Of a stretch of 64,000 nt of DNA, positions 22,236-35,700 are shown piece after piece. Under the pieces are notes generated by a model, which was given only the letters and a program-made list of their open reading frames with translations, ran no database searches and was not told where the DNA came from. The stretch covers positions 115,918,001-115,982,000 of the forward strand of contig CP142453.1 in NCBI GenBank assembly GCA_038049695.1. The letters are read 5' to 3'. A program made the position numbers and the translations under genes. Each line of letters opens with the position of its first letter. The first letter of the stretch is position 1. The stretch is from Cinnamomum chago. Its lineage: Eukaryota > Streptophyta > Magnoliopsida > Laurales > Lauraceae.

Positions 22236-24970
22236 AATTTTCAAATTTGTCACCGCAAATATCGGCGACAATACTTTTCTCTTATAATATCAGCGACAAA
22301 ACAATGCATCTTTGCCAATCAAAGGGCATCAAACCAACTAAGGATGACACACATTTTTCAATTCATAACAACCTTATTTCAATCCACAAGGACTTAATTT
22401 GACTTGTATTGCTGTTGTCATATTCCAGTGCTATAGAGAGAAACAACCTTTGTAGACTATGATCAATTATTCATAGTTGTCGGCATAATTATCAGCGAAA
22501 AAACTATACATCTTCGCCAATCAAGGGGCATCAAACCAAGTAAGGATGACATGCGTATTTTTCGATCCATAACAGCCTTAATTCAATCAATGATGACTTG
22601 ACCCGACTCATATTGGCTTTGTGATATTCCAATTCTATGAATATAAACAACCTTTGCATGCTACAACCATTTCCGACTACGATCAATTATTCAGACTTGT
22701 TACCACAATTATCTGAGACAAAACTATACATCTTTTCCAATCAAGGGGCAACATACCCACTAAGGATGACATACATATTTTTCAATTCGTAACCTTAGTT
22801 CAATTCGTGACGACTTAGATTGACTCTTATTGGCTTTGTGATATTCCAATGCTTTAAAGAGAAACAACCTTTTCAGGCTTTGATCAAATTATTTAGACTT
22901 GTCATCTCAATTATCAGTGAAGACTATACATCTTTGCCAATCATTGGCATCATACCAACAAAGGATGACATACGTATTTTTCAATCCATAACATCTTATT
23001 TCAAGCAATGGCGACTTACCCAGACTTGTCTTGGCTTTATGATATTCCAATGCTATAGTTCTGGGTATGCGAAACTCCAGTTTGTTTTTAGATGATAGAT
23101 TACAACAAACTTCACTTGTCAACAATGCCAAACAACATTTTATGCTAGTGACTTCGAACATTCGCCTTTTATAAACATCCCACGATCAGTATGAATTCCG
23201 GAATCAACCACAATAACTCGCAATCATTTACATTATCAATACAAAACAACAAATCCGAAGGAATTTTAACCTACAAAGGATGGTGTTAATTGTTTTCAAT
23301 CCACAACAAACTTACTCTTGATCCATACCTCAACAAGCAAATTCTGTGCTTAAAATTACGTCCGCCAATTAGTGCTCATGACTTTCAATAACTTCTTTCT
23401 CCTACCCTTCTTTATTCTTATAATTCCTTAAATAACTACTCTCGATAACCATGAATTCCCGAGTCAATATTCTAAAGTCTGACCAACAACCTTCTAATAT
23501 CAACATTTAACGCACATGACTATCAATAACAACAGCAACAATATATTGCAATTTTTTTAGACTTCTCTAATAAACAACATGAATTCCTAGAGACAACGGA
23601 AAGAACTCGTGACCACTTACATCCAAAATGCGAAACAACAAGAAGGATCACTTTCTCCTTGCAACCATTGGTCAAATCTTTTAATGACCAAGCAAATACA
23701 ATCACCATTGATCGCTTCTCGCAGATCATGAACAACCTTCACAGACTAGGAACAATTATTCATACTTTTAACCACAATTATCATCAACAAAACTATACAT
23801 CTTTTCCAACCAAGGGGCATCAAACCAACTAAGGATGCCATACATATTTTTCAATCCATAACAACCTTAGTTCAATTGGTGGTGACTTAACTTGACTCGT
23901 ATTGGCTTTGCGATATTCCATTGCTATAATGATAAACAACCTTTTCAGACTATAATCAATTATTCAAACTTATCACCACAATTTTCAGTGACAACTTTTT
24001 TTTTTTTTAATAACATGTACTACAAAATTATACATCTTTCCAATCAAGTGGCATCAACCCAACTGAGAATGACATACATATTTTTCAATCCATAACAACC
24101 TTAGTTCAATCCATGGTGACTTAACCTGATTTGTATTGGCTTCATGATATTCCAATGCTAAAGAGAAAAAACCTCATCAAACTCTGATAATTTTTTCATC
24201 CTTATCACCACAATTATTAGTAACAACTGTACATCTTTGCCAATCAAGGGGCATTAAACCAACTAACGATAACATACGTATTTTTCAATCTATAACAACC
24301 TTAGTTCAATCCATGACGACCTAACCTAACTCCTATTTGCTTTGTGATATTCAGTGCGATAAAGATGAACAACTTTTTCAGACTATGATCAGTTATTCAG
24401 ACTTGTCACCACAATTATTAGCGACAAAGCAATACATCTTTGCCAATCAAGAGGCATGAAACCAACTAAGGTTGATGTACGTATTTTTTCAATTCGTAAC
24501 AACCTTAGTTCTATCCATCGTGACTTAACCTGACTCATATTGGATTTGTGATATTCCAATCTATAAAGCTAAAGAATCTTTCCAGACTATGATCAATTAT
24601 TCAGACTTGTCATCACAATTATTGGCTTTGTAGACCATGACAACTTAATCCAACTCGTATTTGTTTCTTGATATTCCAGTTCTTTAAAGTTCTGGCCATG
24701 AGTAACTCCTGTTTTTGTGCAAGCTCCTGTCTGGATGATAGATGACCTCCAAAGATTAAAAAAGAAGAAGCAAACTGCGCGTGTTAACACAGAACCAGCC
24801 AACATTATGTGGTCGTAACTTCAGACAACAACAATGTATAAAAAAATTCGCCATTTATAAACATCCCATGATGGCTATGGATTTTGGAATCAACCACCCT
24901 ACTCAAGATCACTTACATTATCAATACTAAGTAGTATATCTTTACGAATCCAAGGGAATTCTAGCATAAG

Positions 24971-25173
24971 AGGAATTTTGAGATATGCCCTTTGGACCAT
25001 GTCTAAATTCACGATTCAGTCATGGTTTCTTATAATGGGAGAGATGGCATTTCTTTTCGGCCAAAAATGAGAATCACCTATTGTTCTTCCTTCAATTAGC
25101 ACTCGTTCCTATCGAAATGGTGTTCTGTCAATTATCACCCTCTCCTCGCTAAATGAACCTCCATATCATTAAA
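24971..25173 (+). repeat. Dispersed block X, copy 1
   Basis: It matches 26567-26717, sharing GAGATATGCCC/GAGATATCCCC, CTTATAATGGGAGAGATGGC and TTCGGCCAAAAATGAGA. It lies just before the first satellite remnant, as copy 2 lies before the main array. 25174-25423 holds AT-rich sequence with no recognised feature. Confidence 0.8.
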
Positions 25174-25423
25174 GGAGATGAAAAAAAATCATACGGAGCA
25201 ATTAATTTGAATGACTATAAATGACATGTAATAGGTCTTCTTCCAGGTGCAAGAGAGAGTTAGGACTCGTTTCATGATAGATTTTGTTTATCGTGGGTTA
25301 ATATGCCAATCAGGCCGAGGAGGAAAACACCATATTTAAGAGAGTGCGATTAGAAATTCTATTTATCATAAATAATAAATCAAAATTCAACATGTCAAAT
25401 AACCCTTTTGAAAAGAACTCTCT

Positions 25424-25737
25424 AGGTTTCTTCGTTTCTATTTTGACTAAATCCATTGCAAGCAACGGATGGAGACTGGAGGAGAACAATGATTAAAAGT
25501 CTCTTATCTTGGGAATTTGTTTGAAAAAGATTCAAAATCACTGCATTTTACACTGAAAAGCATGGGGAGAGAGATTGAGTTCTACCACTAATAGATGCCT
25601 AATGTAATCCTAAATCTATTTTGTTAAAGGACACTGAAAAGATTGGTGATCCGTGGATGCATTCCTCTCTCCCAAGAAACGAAGTCTATAGGTTTCTTCA
25701 TTGGTATTTTTGTAAAAACAGAAGCAAGCCCATCTCT
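25424..25737 (+). repeat. 338-bp satellite, diverged left-edge monomer
   Basis: Recognised by GCAAGCAACGGATGGAGA, TTGAGTTCTACCACTAATAG and GATTGGTGATCCGTGG. It is more diverged than central monomers and is interrupted on its right by a transposon. Confidence 0.75.
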
Positions 25738-26287
25738 CAAGGCCCAGGCCCATGACTAAGATATCCAAAACTTCAAACCCACGTATGGGATCCTTTTAAG
25801 ACTTAGTCAACAATGTACAGTTGTATGATATCTTGTATGATATCAATCTCTTTATATTCTTTCTTTCTTTGCTTATATTCACATGTAATTAGGATCAATC
25901 ATAGGCTGTAATGAGTAATAGTTTGTCTATAAAATGTAACAGTCAATCCCTCTTTGGGATACGACAGATTCCACAATCTCTCCTCCTTTCTCTCTTCTTC
26001 TTCTTCTCCTTCTTCAATACAAGTATCTGTTGATCCTTACATGGTATCAGAGCGGGTTCCGATCCCGTTGTTCTTGTGTAGCCCACGTGGCCGTCATTCT
26101 TGTGTAGCCCACGTGACAGGCCCGTCCATGAAATCTGTTGGGCCTGCACGTGAAGGGGAGTGTTGGGAAGTCTCACATCCCACATCGCCTAAGTAATAGG
26201 CTTGACATGTCTTAATATACCTGTATGGACCTTCCACCTATCAGCTTAAGCTTTTGGGTTGGTATATGGTTTCTTACAATTTTAACC
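25738..26287 (+). mobile_element. Chimeric LTR-element insertion in the satellite
   Basis: It interrupts a satellite monomer. A copia-like LTR (candidate 25813-26040, TG...CA, TATA-like CTATAAAATG near 25930, CT-rich leader) abuts the primer-binding site TGGTATCAGAGC (26042-26053, complementary to initiator tRNA-Met). About 105 bases later a polypurine GAAGGGGAG precedes a TGTTGGGAAGTC start at 26160, a common TRIM-type 3' LTR that ends TTTCTTACA near 26278. The two LTRs do not match each other, so the insert is a recombinant. A 19-bp word ending GCCCACGTG is repeated at about 26070 and 26097. Confidence 0.65.
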
Positions 26288-26480
26288 ATAGGAGGACAAT
26301 GATTACAGGGTTCTTATCGTTGGAAATGGCTTCGGGAATATTGGAAAATTGCATTGTTTGCAGAAAAGTTTGGGGAAAGAGGCGGAGTTACTGACAACAA
26401 ATGCCGTATGAAATCCTAAATCTAATTTGTTAAACGGCATTGAAAAGATTGTTGATCTGTGGAGTCATTCCTCCATAGAC
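26288..26480 (+). repeat. 338-bp satellite, partial monomer right of the insertion
   Basis: It resumes with GGAGGACAATGATTACAGG and runs to the GATCTGTGGAGTCATTCCTC segment. 26481-26566 is unassigned. Confidence 0.7.
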
Positions 26481-26566
26481 AAAACATGCATTTATACTTC
26501 ACATGGACTAATTATTCCAAAGCGATTGGTTTTGCTAATTTTTTGCAAGCAAGGTCTAGCTGTGAA

Positions 26567-26717
26567 GGGGATTTCTGAGATATCCCCTTTAGACCATGAC
26601 TAAATTTTCCATTCAGTCAGTTATTTCTTATAATGGGAGAGATGGCATTCTTTTCGGCCAAAAATGAGAGTCACCAAATCTGTTCTTCCTTCAATTAGCA
26701 CCCTCTCCTCGCTAATT
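26567..26717 (+). repeat. Dispersed block X, copy 2
   Basis: Same block as 24971-25173 but shorter. About 36 bases between CAATTAGCAC and CAATTATCAC are missing, as expected from deletion between short direct repeats. Confidence 0.8.
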
Positions 26718-29700
26718 TAATCATAAATCCATTTTGTTAAATGGCAAGGAAAAGATTGGCAATCCGTGGACTCTTTCCTCTCTCCGCAAACCATGCTCCA
26801 GTCATCACATTGAATATTTCTTCGCTAGAAGCCTCTATTTGTGTGTGTTTTCTGGAAATGCATGTGAGGCCAAAATAGATTCTTCGTTGCTTTTTTAACT
26901 AAGCGCACTGCAAGCGACGGATGGAAATCGGAGAAGGACAACGATTTGAGTGAGGTCTTTTTTCTTAGGAATTTCTTTGGGAAAGACTCAAAATCGTTCC
27001 ATTTTAATTTGAAAGGCATGGGGAGAGAGGTTGAGTTTTACCACTAATAGTTGCCTAATTTAATCGTAAATCCACTTTATTCAGGGGCACTGAAAAGCTT
27101 GGTGACCCAAGGACTTATTCCTCTCTCCGAAAACCATGCACTACTGAACACAATGAATATTTCTTCGCTAGAAGCCTCTGTTTGTGTTTGATTTATGCAA
27201 ATGCATGCGATGCCATGATAGATTCTTTGTTGCTTTTTTTAACTAAACGCACTCTAAGTAGCGGATGGAAACCTGAGGAGGGAAATGATTTGAGGTCTCT
27301 TATCATGGGAACATGTTTGGGAAAGACTCAAAGTCGTTCCGTTTTAGTCTGAAAAGCATGGGTGAAGAGAGGTTGAGCTTTACCACTAATAGATGCCTAA
27401 TGTAATCCTAAATCCACTTTGTTAAAGGGCACTGAAAATCATGTTGACCTGAAGACTCATTCCTCACTCCGAAAACCATGCACTTCTGAACACAATGAAT
27501 ATTTCTTCTAGCGAAGCCTCTATTTTTCTGCGTTTTAATGAAATGCATGTGAGGCCTTGATAGATTCTTCGTTGCTTTTTTAACTAAACCCACTTCAAGC
27601 AACGGATGGATACCAGAGGAGGGAAATGATTTGTGGTCTCTTATCATGGGAATTTGTTTGGGAAAGATTCAAAATCGTTCCATTTTGCACTGAATAGCGT
27701 GGGGAGAGAGGTTGAGTTCTATAACTAATAGTTGCCTAATTTTATCTTAAATCCATTTTATTAATGGGAACTTAAAAGCTTGTTGACCCGAGGACTCATT
27801 CCTCCCTCTGAAAACCATTAACTACTCAACGCAGTGACTATTTCTTCGCTAGAAGCCTCTGTTTCTGTATGCGTTTTATGGAAATGCATGGGTGGCCATG
27901 ATAATTTATTGTTGCTTTTTTTAACTAAATGCACCGCAAGTAGCGGATGCAAACCGGAGGAGGGAAATGATTTGAGGTATCTAATCATGGGAATTTGTTT
28001 GGGAAAGACTCAAAGTCGTTCCATTTTAGTCTGAAATGAATGGGGAGAGAGGTTGAATTTTACCATTAATCACTGCCAAATTTAATCCTAAAACCAATTT
28101 GTTAAAGAGCACTAAAAGCTTGATGACCCGAGGACTAATTCCTCTATTCGAAAACCATGCACTACTCAACACAATGAATATCTCTTCGCTCGAAGCTTTT
28201 GTGCGTTTTATGAAAATGTATGCGAGGCCATGATAGATTCTTCGTTGCTTGTTTTAACTTAATGCACTGCAAGCAACGGATAGAAACCAGACGAGGCAAA
28301 TGATTTGAAGTCTCTTATCATGGGAATTTGTGTGGGAAAGTCTCAAAATCGTTCCATTTAGTCTGAAATGCATGCGAAGAGAGGTTGATTTCTACCACCA
28401 ATAGCTGCCTAATTTAATTTTAAATCCACTTTGTTAAAGGGCACTGAAAAGCTTGATGACTCGAGGACTCATTCCTCTCTTCGAGAACCGTGCACTACTG
28501 AACACAATATTTCTTCGCTAGAAGCCTCTGTTTGTGTGTGCTTTATGAAAATCCATACGAGGCTAAGATAGATTCTTCATTGCTGTTTTAACTAAACGCA
28601 CTCCAAGCAACAATGGCAACCGGAAGAGGGGCAATGATTTGAGGTCTCTTATCATGGGAATTTGTTTGGGAAAGACTCAAAATCGTTGAATTTTACTGCG
28701 AAAAGCGTGGGGAGAGTGGTTGAGTTCTACCACTAATAGTTGCCTAATGTAATCCTAAATCCACTTTGTTAATGGGCACGGAAAACCTTGATGACCCGAC
28801 GACTCATTGCTCTCTCCGAAAACCATGCTCTACTGAACTCAAGGAATATTTTGTTGCTAGAAGCCTCCGTTTGTGTGTGTTTTATGGAAATACATGTGAG
28901 GCCATGATAGATTCTTCGTTGCTTTTTTTAATTAAATGCACTACAAGCAATGGATGGAAACCGGAGCAGGGAAATGATTTGAGGTCTCATATCATGAGAG
29001 AGGTTGAGTTCTACCACTAATAGATGCATAAAGTAATCCTAAATCCACTTTGTTAAATGGCACCGAAAAGCTTGTTGACCTGAAGACTCATTCCTCACTC
29101 CGAAAACCATGCACTTCTGAACACAATGAATATTTCTTCTAGCGAAGCCTCTATTTTTGTGCATTTTAAGGAAATGCATGTGAGGCCATGATAGATTCTT
29201 AGTTGCTTTTTTTTAACTAAACGCACTCCAACCAACGGATGGAAACATAAGGAGGGAAATGATTTGAGGTCTCTTATCTTGTGAACCTGTTTGGGAAAGA
29301 CTCAAAATTGTTCCATTTTAGTCTGAAAAGCATGGGTGAGAGAGGTTGAGTTCTACCACTAATAGATGCCTAATGTAATCCTAAATCCACTTTGTTAATG
29401 GGCACTGAAAATCATGTTGACCCGAAGACTCATTCCTCACTTTGAAAACCATGCACTTCTGAACACAATAAATATTTCTTCTAGTGAAGCCTCTATTTTT
29501 GTGCGTTTTAAGGAAATGCTTGCGAGGCCTTGATAGATTCTTCGTTGTTTTTTTTAACTAAACGAACTTCAAGCAACGGATGGAAACCGTAGGAGGGAAA
29601 TAATTAGGGGTCTCTTATAATGGAATTTTTTTTGGGAAAGACTCAAAATCGTTACATTTTGCACTGAATAGCGTGGGGAGAGAGGTTGAATTCTATCACT

Positions 29701-32700
29701 AATAGATGCCTAATTTAAGCTTAAATCCACTTTGTTGAAGGGAATTGAAAAGCTTGTTGACCCGAGGACTCATTCCTCTCTCCGAAAAGCACCAACTACT
29801 CAATGCAGTGAATATTTCTTCGCTAGAAGCCTCTGTTTTATGGAAATGCATGCGTGGCCATGATAGATTCTTTGTTGCTTTTTTTAACGAAACACACCTC
29901 AAGCAACGGATGAAGACCTGAGCAGGGAAATGATTTGAGGTCTCTAATCTTGGGAATTTGTTTGGGAAAGACTCAAAATCGTTCAATTTTAGTCTGAAAT
30001 GCATGGGGAGAGGTTGAGATGTGCCACTAAACGCTGCCTAATTTAATCCTAAATCCACTTTGTTAAAGGGCACCGAAAAACTTGATGACCCGAGGGCTCA
30101 TTCCTTTCTCCGAAAACCATGCACTAAACAAAATGAATATTTCTTCGCTAGAAGCTTTCCTGTGCGTTTTATCAAAATCCATGTGAGGCCATGATAGATT
30201 GTTCGTTGCTTTTTATAACTTCATGCTCTACAAGCAACGGATGGAAACCGGGCAAGGGAAATGATTTGAAGTCTCTTATCATAGGAATTTGTGTGGAAAA
30301 GACTCAAATCGTTCCATTTTAGCCTAAAATGCATGGGGAGAGAGGTTGATTTCTACCACTAATAGCTGCCTAATTTAGTCTTGAATCCCTTGTTAGAGGG
30401 CACTGAAAAGCTTGAAGACCCGAGGACTCATTCCTCTCTTTGAAAACCATTCGCTATTGAACATAGTGAATATTTCCTTGCTAGAAGCCTCTATTTGTGT
30501 GCGCTTTATGAAAATGCATGCGAGGCAAAGATAGATTCTTCGTTGCTGTTTTAACCAAATGCACTGCAAGCGACGGATCGAGACCGGAAGAGGGCAATGA
30601 TTTGAGGTCTCTTGTCATGGGAATTTGTTTGGGAAAGACTCAAAATCTTTGAATTTTGCAGTGAAAAGCATGGAGGGAGGGGTTGAGTTCTACCACTAAT
30701 AGCTGCCTATTGTAATCTAAATCCACTTTGTTAAAGGGCATTGAAAACCTTGATGACCCGACGACTGATTTCTCTCTTTGAAAACCATGCACTACTGAAC
30801 TCAAGGAATATTTCTTGGCTAGAACCCTCCGTTTGTGTGTGTTTTATGGAAATGCATGTAAGGCCATCATAGATTCTTCGTTGCTTTTTTTAACTAAACG
30901 CATTGCAAGCAACGGATGGAAACCGGAGGGGGGATATGATTTGAGGTCTCTTATCATGCGAATTTGTTCGGGAAAGACTCAAAATCGTTCCGTTTTAGTC
31001 TGAAATGCATGGGGAGAGAGGTTGAGTTCTACCAGTAATTACTGCCTATTTTAATCCTAAATCAACTTTGTTAATGGTCACTGAAAAAGCTTGATGACGC
31101 GAGGACTCATTCCTCTCTCCGAAAACCATGCACTATGGAACACAAAGAATATTTCTTTGCTAGAAGCCTCCATTTGTGTGCGTTTTATGGAAATGCATGC
31201 GAGGCCATGATCGATACTTTGTTGCTTTTTTTAAATAAATGCACTGCAAGCAATGAATGGAATTCGGAGGAGGCAAATGATTTGAGGTCTCTTGTCATGG
31301 TAATTTGTCGGGGAAAGGCTCAAAATCGTTCCATTTTAGTCTGAAATGCATTGGGAGAGAGGTAGAGTTCTACTGCTAATAGCTGCCTAATGTAATCCTA
31401 AATCCATTTTGTTAAAGGGCAGTGAAAATCTTGTTGACCCGAAGACTCATTTCTCACTCTGAAAACCTTGCACTTCTGAACACAATGAATATTTCTTCTA
31501 GTGAAGCCTATATTTTTATGCGTTTTACGGAAATGCATGTGAGGCGTTGATAGATTCTTCGTTGCTTTTTTAACTCGACGCACTTCAAGCAATGGATGGA
31601 AACTAGAGGAGGGAAATGATTTGAGGTCTCTTATCATGGGATTTTGTTTGGGAAAGTCTTAAATTCGTTTCATTTGGAACTGAATAGCGTGGGGAGAGAG
31701 GTTGAGTTCTACCACTAATAGATGCCTAATTTTATCTTAAATCCACATTGTTGAAGGGAACTGAAAAGCTTGTTGAAGGGCACTGAAAAGCTTGGTGACC
31801 CGAGAACTCATTCATCTCTCCGAAAACCATGCACTACTGAACACAATGAATATTTCTTCACTAGAAGCCTCTGTTTCTGTTTGATTTATGGAAATGCATG
31901 TGAGGCCATGCTAGATTCTTCGTTGCTTTTTTTTAAATAAACGCACTCTAAGCAACGGATGGAAACCTGAGGAGGGAAATGATTTGAGGTCTCTTATCAT
32001 GGGAACTTGTTTGGGAAAGACTCAAAATCGTTTCGTTTTAGTCTGAAAAGCATGGGTGAGAGAGGTTGAGTTCTAGCACTAATAGATGCCTAATGTAATC
32101 CTAAATCCACTTTGTTGATGGGCACTGAAAATCTTGTTGACCCGAAGACTCATTCCTTACTTCGAAAACCATGTACTTATGAACACAATGAATATTTCTT
32201 CTAGCGTAGCCTCTATTTTTGTGCGTTTTAATGAAATGCATGAGAGGCCTTGATAGATTCTTTGTTGCTTTTTTAACTAAACGCACTTCAAGCATCGGTT
32301 GTAAACCGAAGGATGGAAATGATTTGAGGTCTCTTATCATGGGAATTTGTTTGGGAAAGAATCAAAATCGTTCCATTTTGCACTGAATAGAGCGGGGAGA
32401 GAGGTTGAGTTCTACCACTAATAGATGCCTAATTTTATCTTAAATCCACTTTGTTGAAGGGAACTGAAAAGCTTGTTGACCTGATGACTGATTTCTCTCT
32501 TCGAAAACCATCAACTACTCAACGAATTGAATATTTCTAGGCTAGAAGCCTCTATTTGTGTATGCGTTTTATGGAAATGCATACGTGGCCATGATAGATA
32601 CTTCATTGCTTTTTTTAACTAAAAGCACCGCACGCAGCGGATGGAAACCGGATGAAGGAAATGATTTGAGATCTCTAATCATGGGATTTTGTTTGCGAAA

Positions 32701-35700
32701 GAGTGAAAATCATTCCATTTTTGTCTGAAATGCATGGGGGGAAGTGGCTGAGTTTTACCACTTTGTTAATGGGCACCGAAAAGCTTGATGACCCAAGGAC
32801 TCATTCCTCTCTCCGAAAACCATGCACTACTGAACACAGTAAATATTTCTTCGCTAGAAGCCTCCGTTTGTGCGCGTTTTATGGAAATGCATGCGAGGCT
32901 AGGAATGATTCTTCGTTGCTTTTTTTTAAATAAACGCACTACAAGCAATGAATCGAATTTGGAGGAGGGAAATGATTTGAGGTCATTTGTCATGGGAATT
33001 TGTTGGGGAAAGACTCAAAATCGTTCCATTTTAGTTTGAAATGCATGGGGAGAGAGATTGAGTTCTACCACTAATTGTTGCCTCATGTAATCCTAAATCC
33101 ACTTTGTTAAAGGGCAGTGAAAATCTTGTTGACCAGAGGACTCATTCCTTACTCCAAAAAGCGTGCACTTCTGAAGAAAATGAAAATTTCTTCTAGTGAA
33201 GCCTCTATTTTTGTGCGTTTTAAGGAAATGCTTGCGAGGCCATGATAGATTCTTCGTTGTTTTTGTTAACTAAACGCACTACAAGCAATGAATGGAATTC
33301 GGAGGAGGGAAATGATTTGAGGTCTCTTATCTTGGGAATTTGTTGGGGAAAGACTCAAAATCGTTCCATTTTAGTCTGAAATGCATGGGGAGAGAGGTTG
33401 AGTTGTACCACTAATATTTGCCTGATGTAATCCTAAATCCATAGTGTTCAAGGGCATTGAAAATTTTGTTATCTGAAGACTCATTCCTCACTCCGAAAGC
33501 CATGCACTTCTGAACACAATGAATATTTCCTCGCTTCCAGCCTCTAATTGTGTGCGCTTTATGAAAATGCATGCGCGGCCAAGATAGATTCTTCGTTGTT
33601 GTTTTAACTAAACGCATTACAAGCAACGGATGGAAACCGGAAGAGGGCAATGATTTGAGGTCTGTTATCATATGAATTTGTTTGGGAAAGACTCTAAATC
33701 GTTGAATTTTGCAGTGAAAAGCATGGGGAGAGAGGTTGAGTTCTACCACTTATAGCTGCCTAATGTCATCCTAAATCCACTTTGTTAATTGGCATTGAAA
33801 ACCTTGATGACCCAACGACTCATTTCTCTCTCCGAAAACCACGCACTACTGAACTCAACGAATATTTCTTGGCTAGAACCCTTCGTTTTTCTGCATTTTA
33901 TGGAAATGCACTTGAGGCCATGATCGATTCTTCATTGCTTTTTTTAACTAAACGCACTGCAAGCAACGGATGGAAACCGGATGAGGGAAATGATCTGAGG
34001 TCTGTTATCATGGGAATTTAGTGGGGAAAGACTCAAAATCGTTCCATTTTAGTCTGAAATGCATGGGGAGAGAGGTTGAGTTCTACCACTAATAGCTGCC
34101 TAATTTAATCCTAAATCCACTTTGTTAATGGGCACTAAAAAGCTTGATGACCCGAGGACTGATTCTCTCTTCGAAAACCATGCACTGCTGAGCACAATGA
34201 ATATTTCTTCGCTAGAAGCCTCCATGTGTGTGCGCTTTATGGAAATGCATGCGAGGCCATGATTGATTCTTCGTTGCTTTTTTTAACTTAACGCACTGCA
34301 AGCAACGGTTGGAAATCGGAGGGAAATGATTTGAGGTCTCTTATCATGGGAATTTGTTTGGGAAAGACTCAAAATCGTTCCATTTTCGTATGAAATGCAT
34401 GGGGAGAGGTTGAGTTCTGCCACTAATAGCTGCCTAAGTGAATCCTAAATCTACTTTGTTATAGGGCACTAAAAAGCTTGTTGACCTGTGGACTCATTCC
34501 TCTCTTCCAAAACCATGCACTACCAAACACAATGAATATTTCTTGGCTAGAAGCTTCTGTTTGTGTGCAATTTATGGAAATGCATGCGGGGCCATGATAG
34601 ATTCTTCGTTGCTTTTTGAACTAAACGCAGTGCAAGCAACGGATGGAAACTGAAGCAGGGAAATGATTTGAGGTCTCTTGTCATGGGAATTTGTTGGGGG
34701 AAAGGCTCCAAATCGTTCCATTTTTGGCGGAATGGCATGGGGAGAGAAGTTGAGTTCTTGCACTAATAGTTGCCTAACTTAATCGTAAATCCACTTTATA
34801 AGGGCACTGAAAAGCTTGGTGACCCGAGGACTCATTCCTTTCTCCGAAAACCATGCGCTACTGAACACAATGAATATTTCTTCGCTAGAAGCCTCTATTT
34901 GTGTTTGATTGATGGAAATGCATGCGAGGCCATGATAGATTATTCGTTGCTTTTTTTTAACTAAACGCACTCCAATCAACGGATGGAAACTGGAGGAGGG
35001 AAATGATTTGAGGTCTCTTATCATGGGAACCTGTTTGGGAAAGACTCAAAACAGTTCTGTTTTAGTCTGAAAAGCATGGGGAGAGAGGTTGAGTTCTACC
35101 ACTAATAGATGTCTAATGTAATCCTAAATCTACTTTGTTAAAGGGCACTGAAAATTGTGTTGACCTGAAGACTCATTCCTCACTCCGAAAACCATGCATT
35201 TCTGAATACAATGAATATTTCTTCTAGCGAAGCCTCTATTTTTGTTTGTTTTAAGGAAATGCATGTGAGGGCTTGATAGATTCTTCGTTGCTTTTTTAAC
35301 TAAACGCACTTAAAGCAACGGATGGATACCGGTGGAGAAAAATGATTTGGGGTCTCTTATAAGGGAATTTGTTTGGGAAAGATGCAAAATCGTTCCATTT
35401 TGCACTGAATAACGTGGGGAGAGAGGTTGAGTTCTACCACTGATGGATGCGTAATTTTATCTTAATTCCACTTTGTTGAAGGGAACTGAAAAACCTATTG
35501 ACCCGTTGACGCATTCCTCTCTCCGAAAAGCGTCAACTACTCAACGCAGTGAATATTTCTTCGCTAGAAATGTCTGTTTGTGTATGCATTTTATGGAAAT
35601 GCATGCGTGGGCATAATAGATTCCTTGTTGCTTTTCTTAACTGAACGCACCGCAAGCAACGGATGGAAACCGGAGGAGGGAAATGATTTGGGGTCTCGAG

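Larger units (their letters stand above)
20937..22455. repeat. Recent 758-bp tandem duplication within the composite repeat
   Basis: Units 20937-21696 and 21697-22455 are nearly identical, far closer than other parts of the array. Each includes the TCTGACCAACAAGCTTCTAA start, a long pyrimidine tract and the CAAGGGGCATC anchor. They differ mainly by a few substitutions and by indels in the pyrimidine tract. Confidence 0.9.
19000..24970. repeat. Degenerate composite tandem repeat (monomer about 205-230 bp)
   Basis: Anchor motifs such as CCAATCAAGGGGCATC and TTTTTCAATCCATAACAACC recur at 21552, 22312, 22514, 22736, 22931, 23803, 24032, 24237 and 24442, spaced about 195-230 bases within runs. 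Larger composite blocks also repeat: 20370-20990 resembles 23055-23520, and part recurs at 24680-24960. The stretch 19000-20220 is a more diverged version. No gene is visible; short frames in it are duplicated with the repeat. It is unrelated by eye to the 338-bp satellite that follows. Confidence 0.8.
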
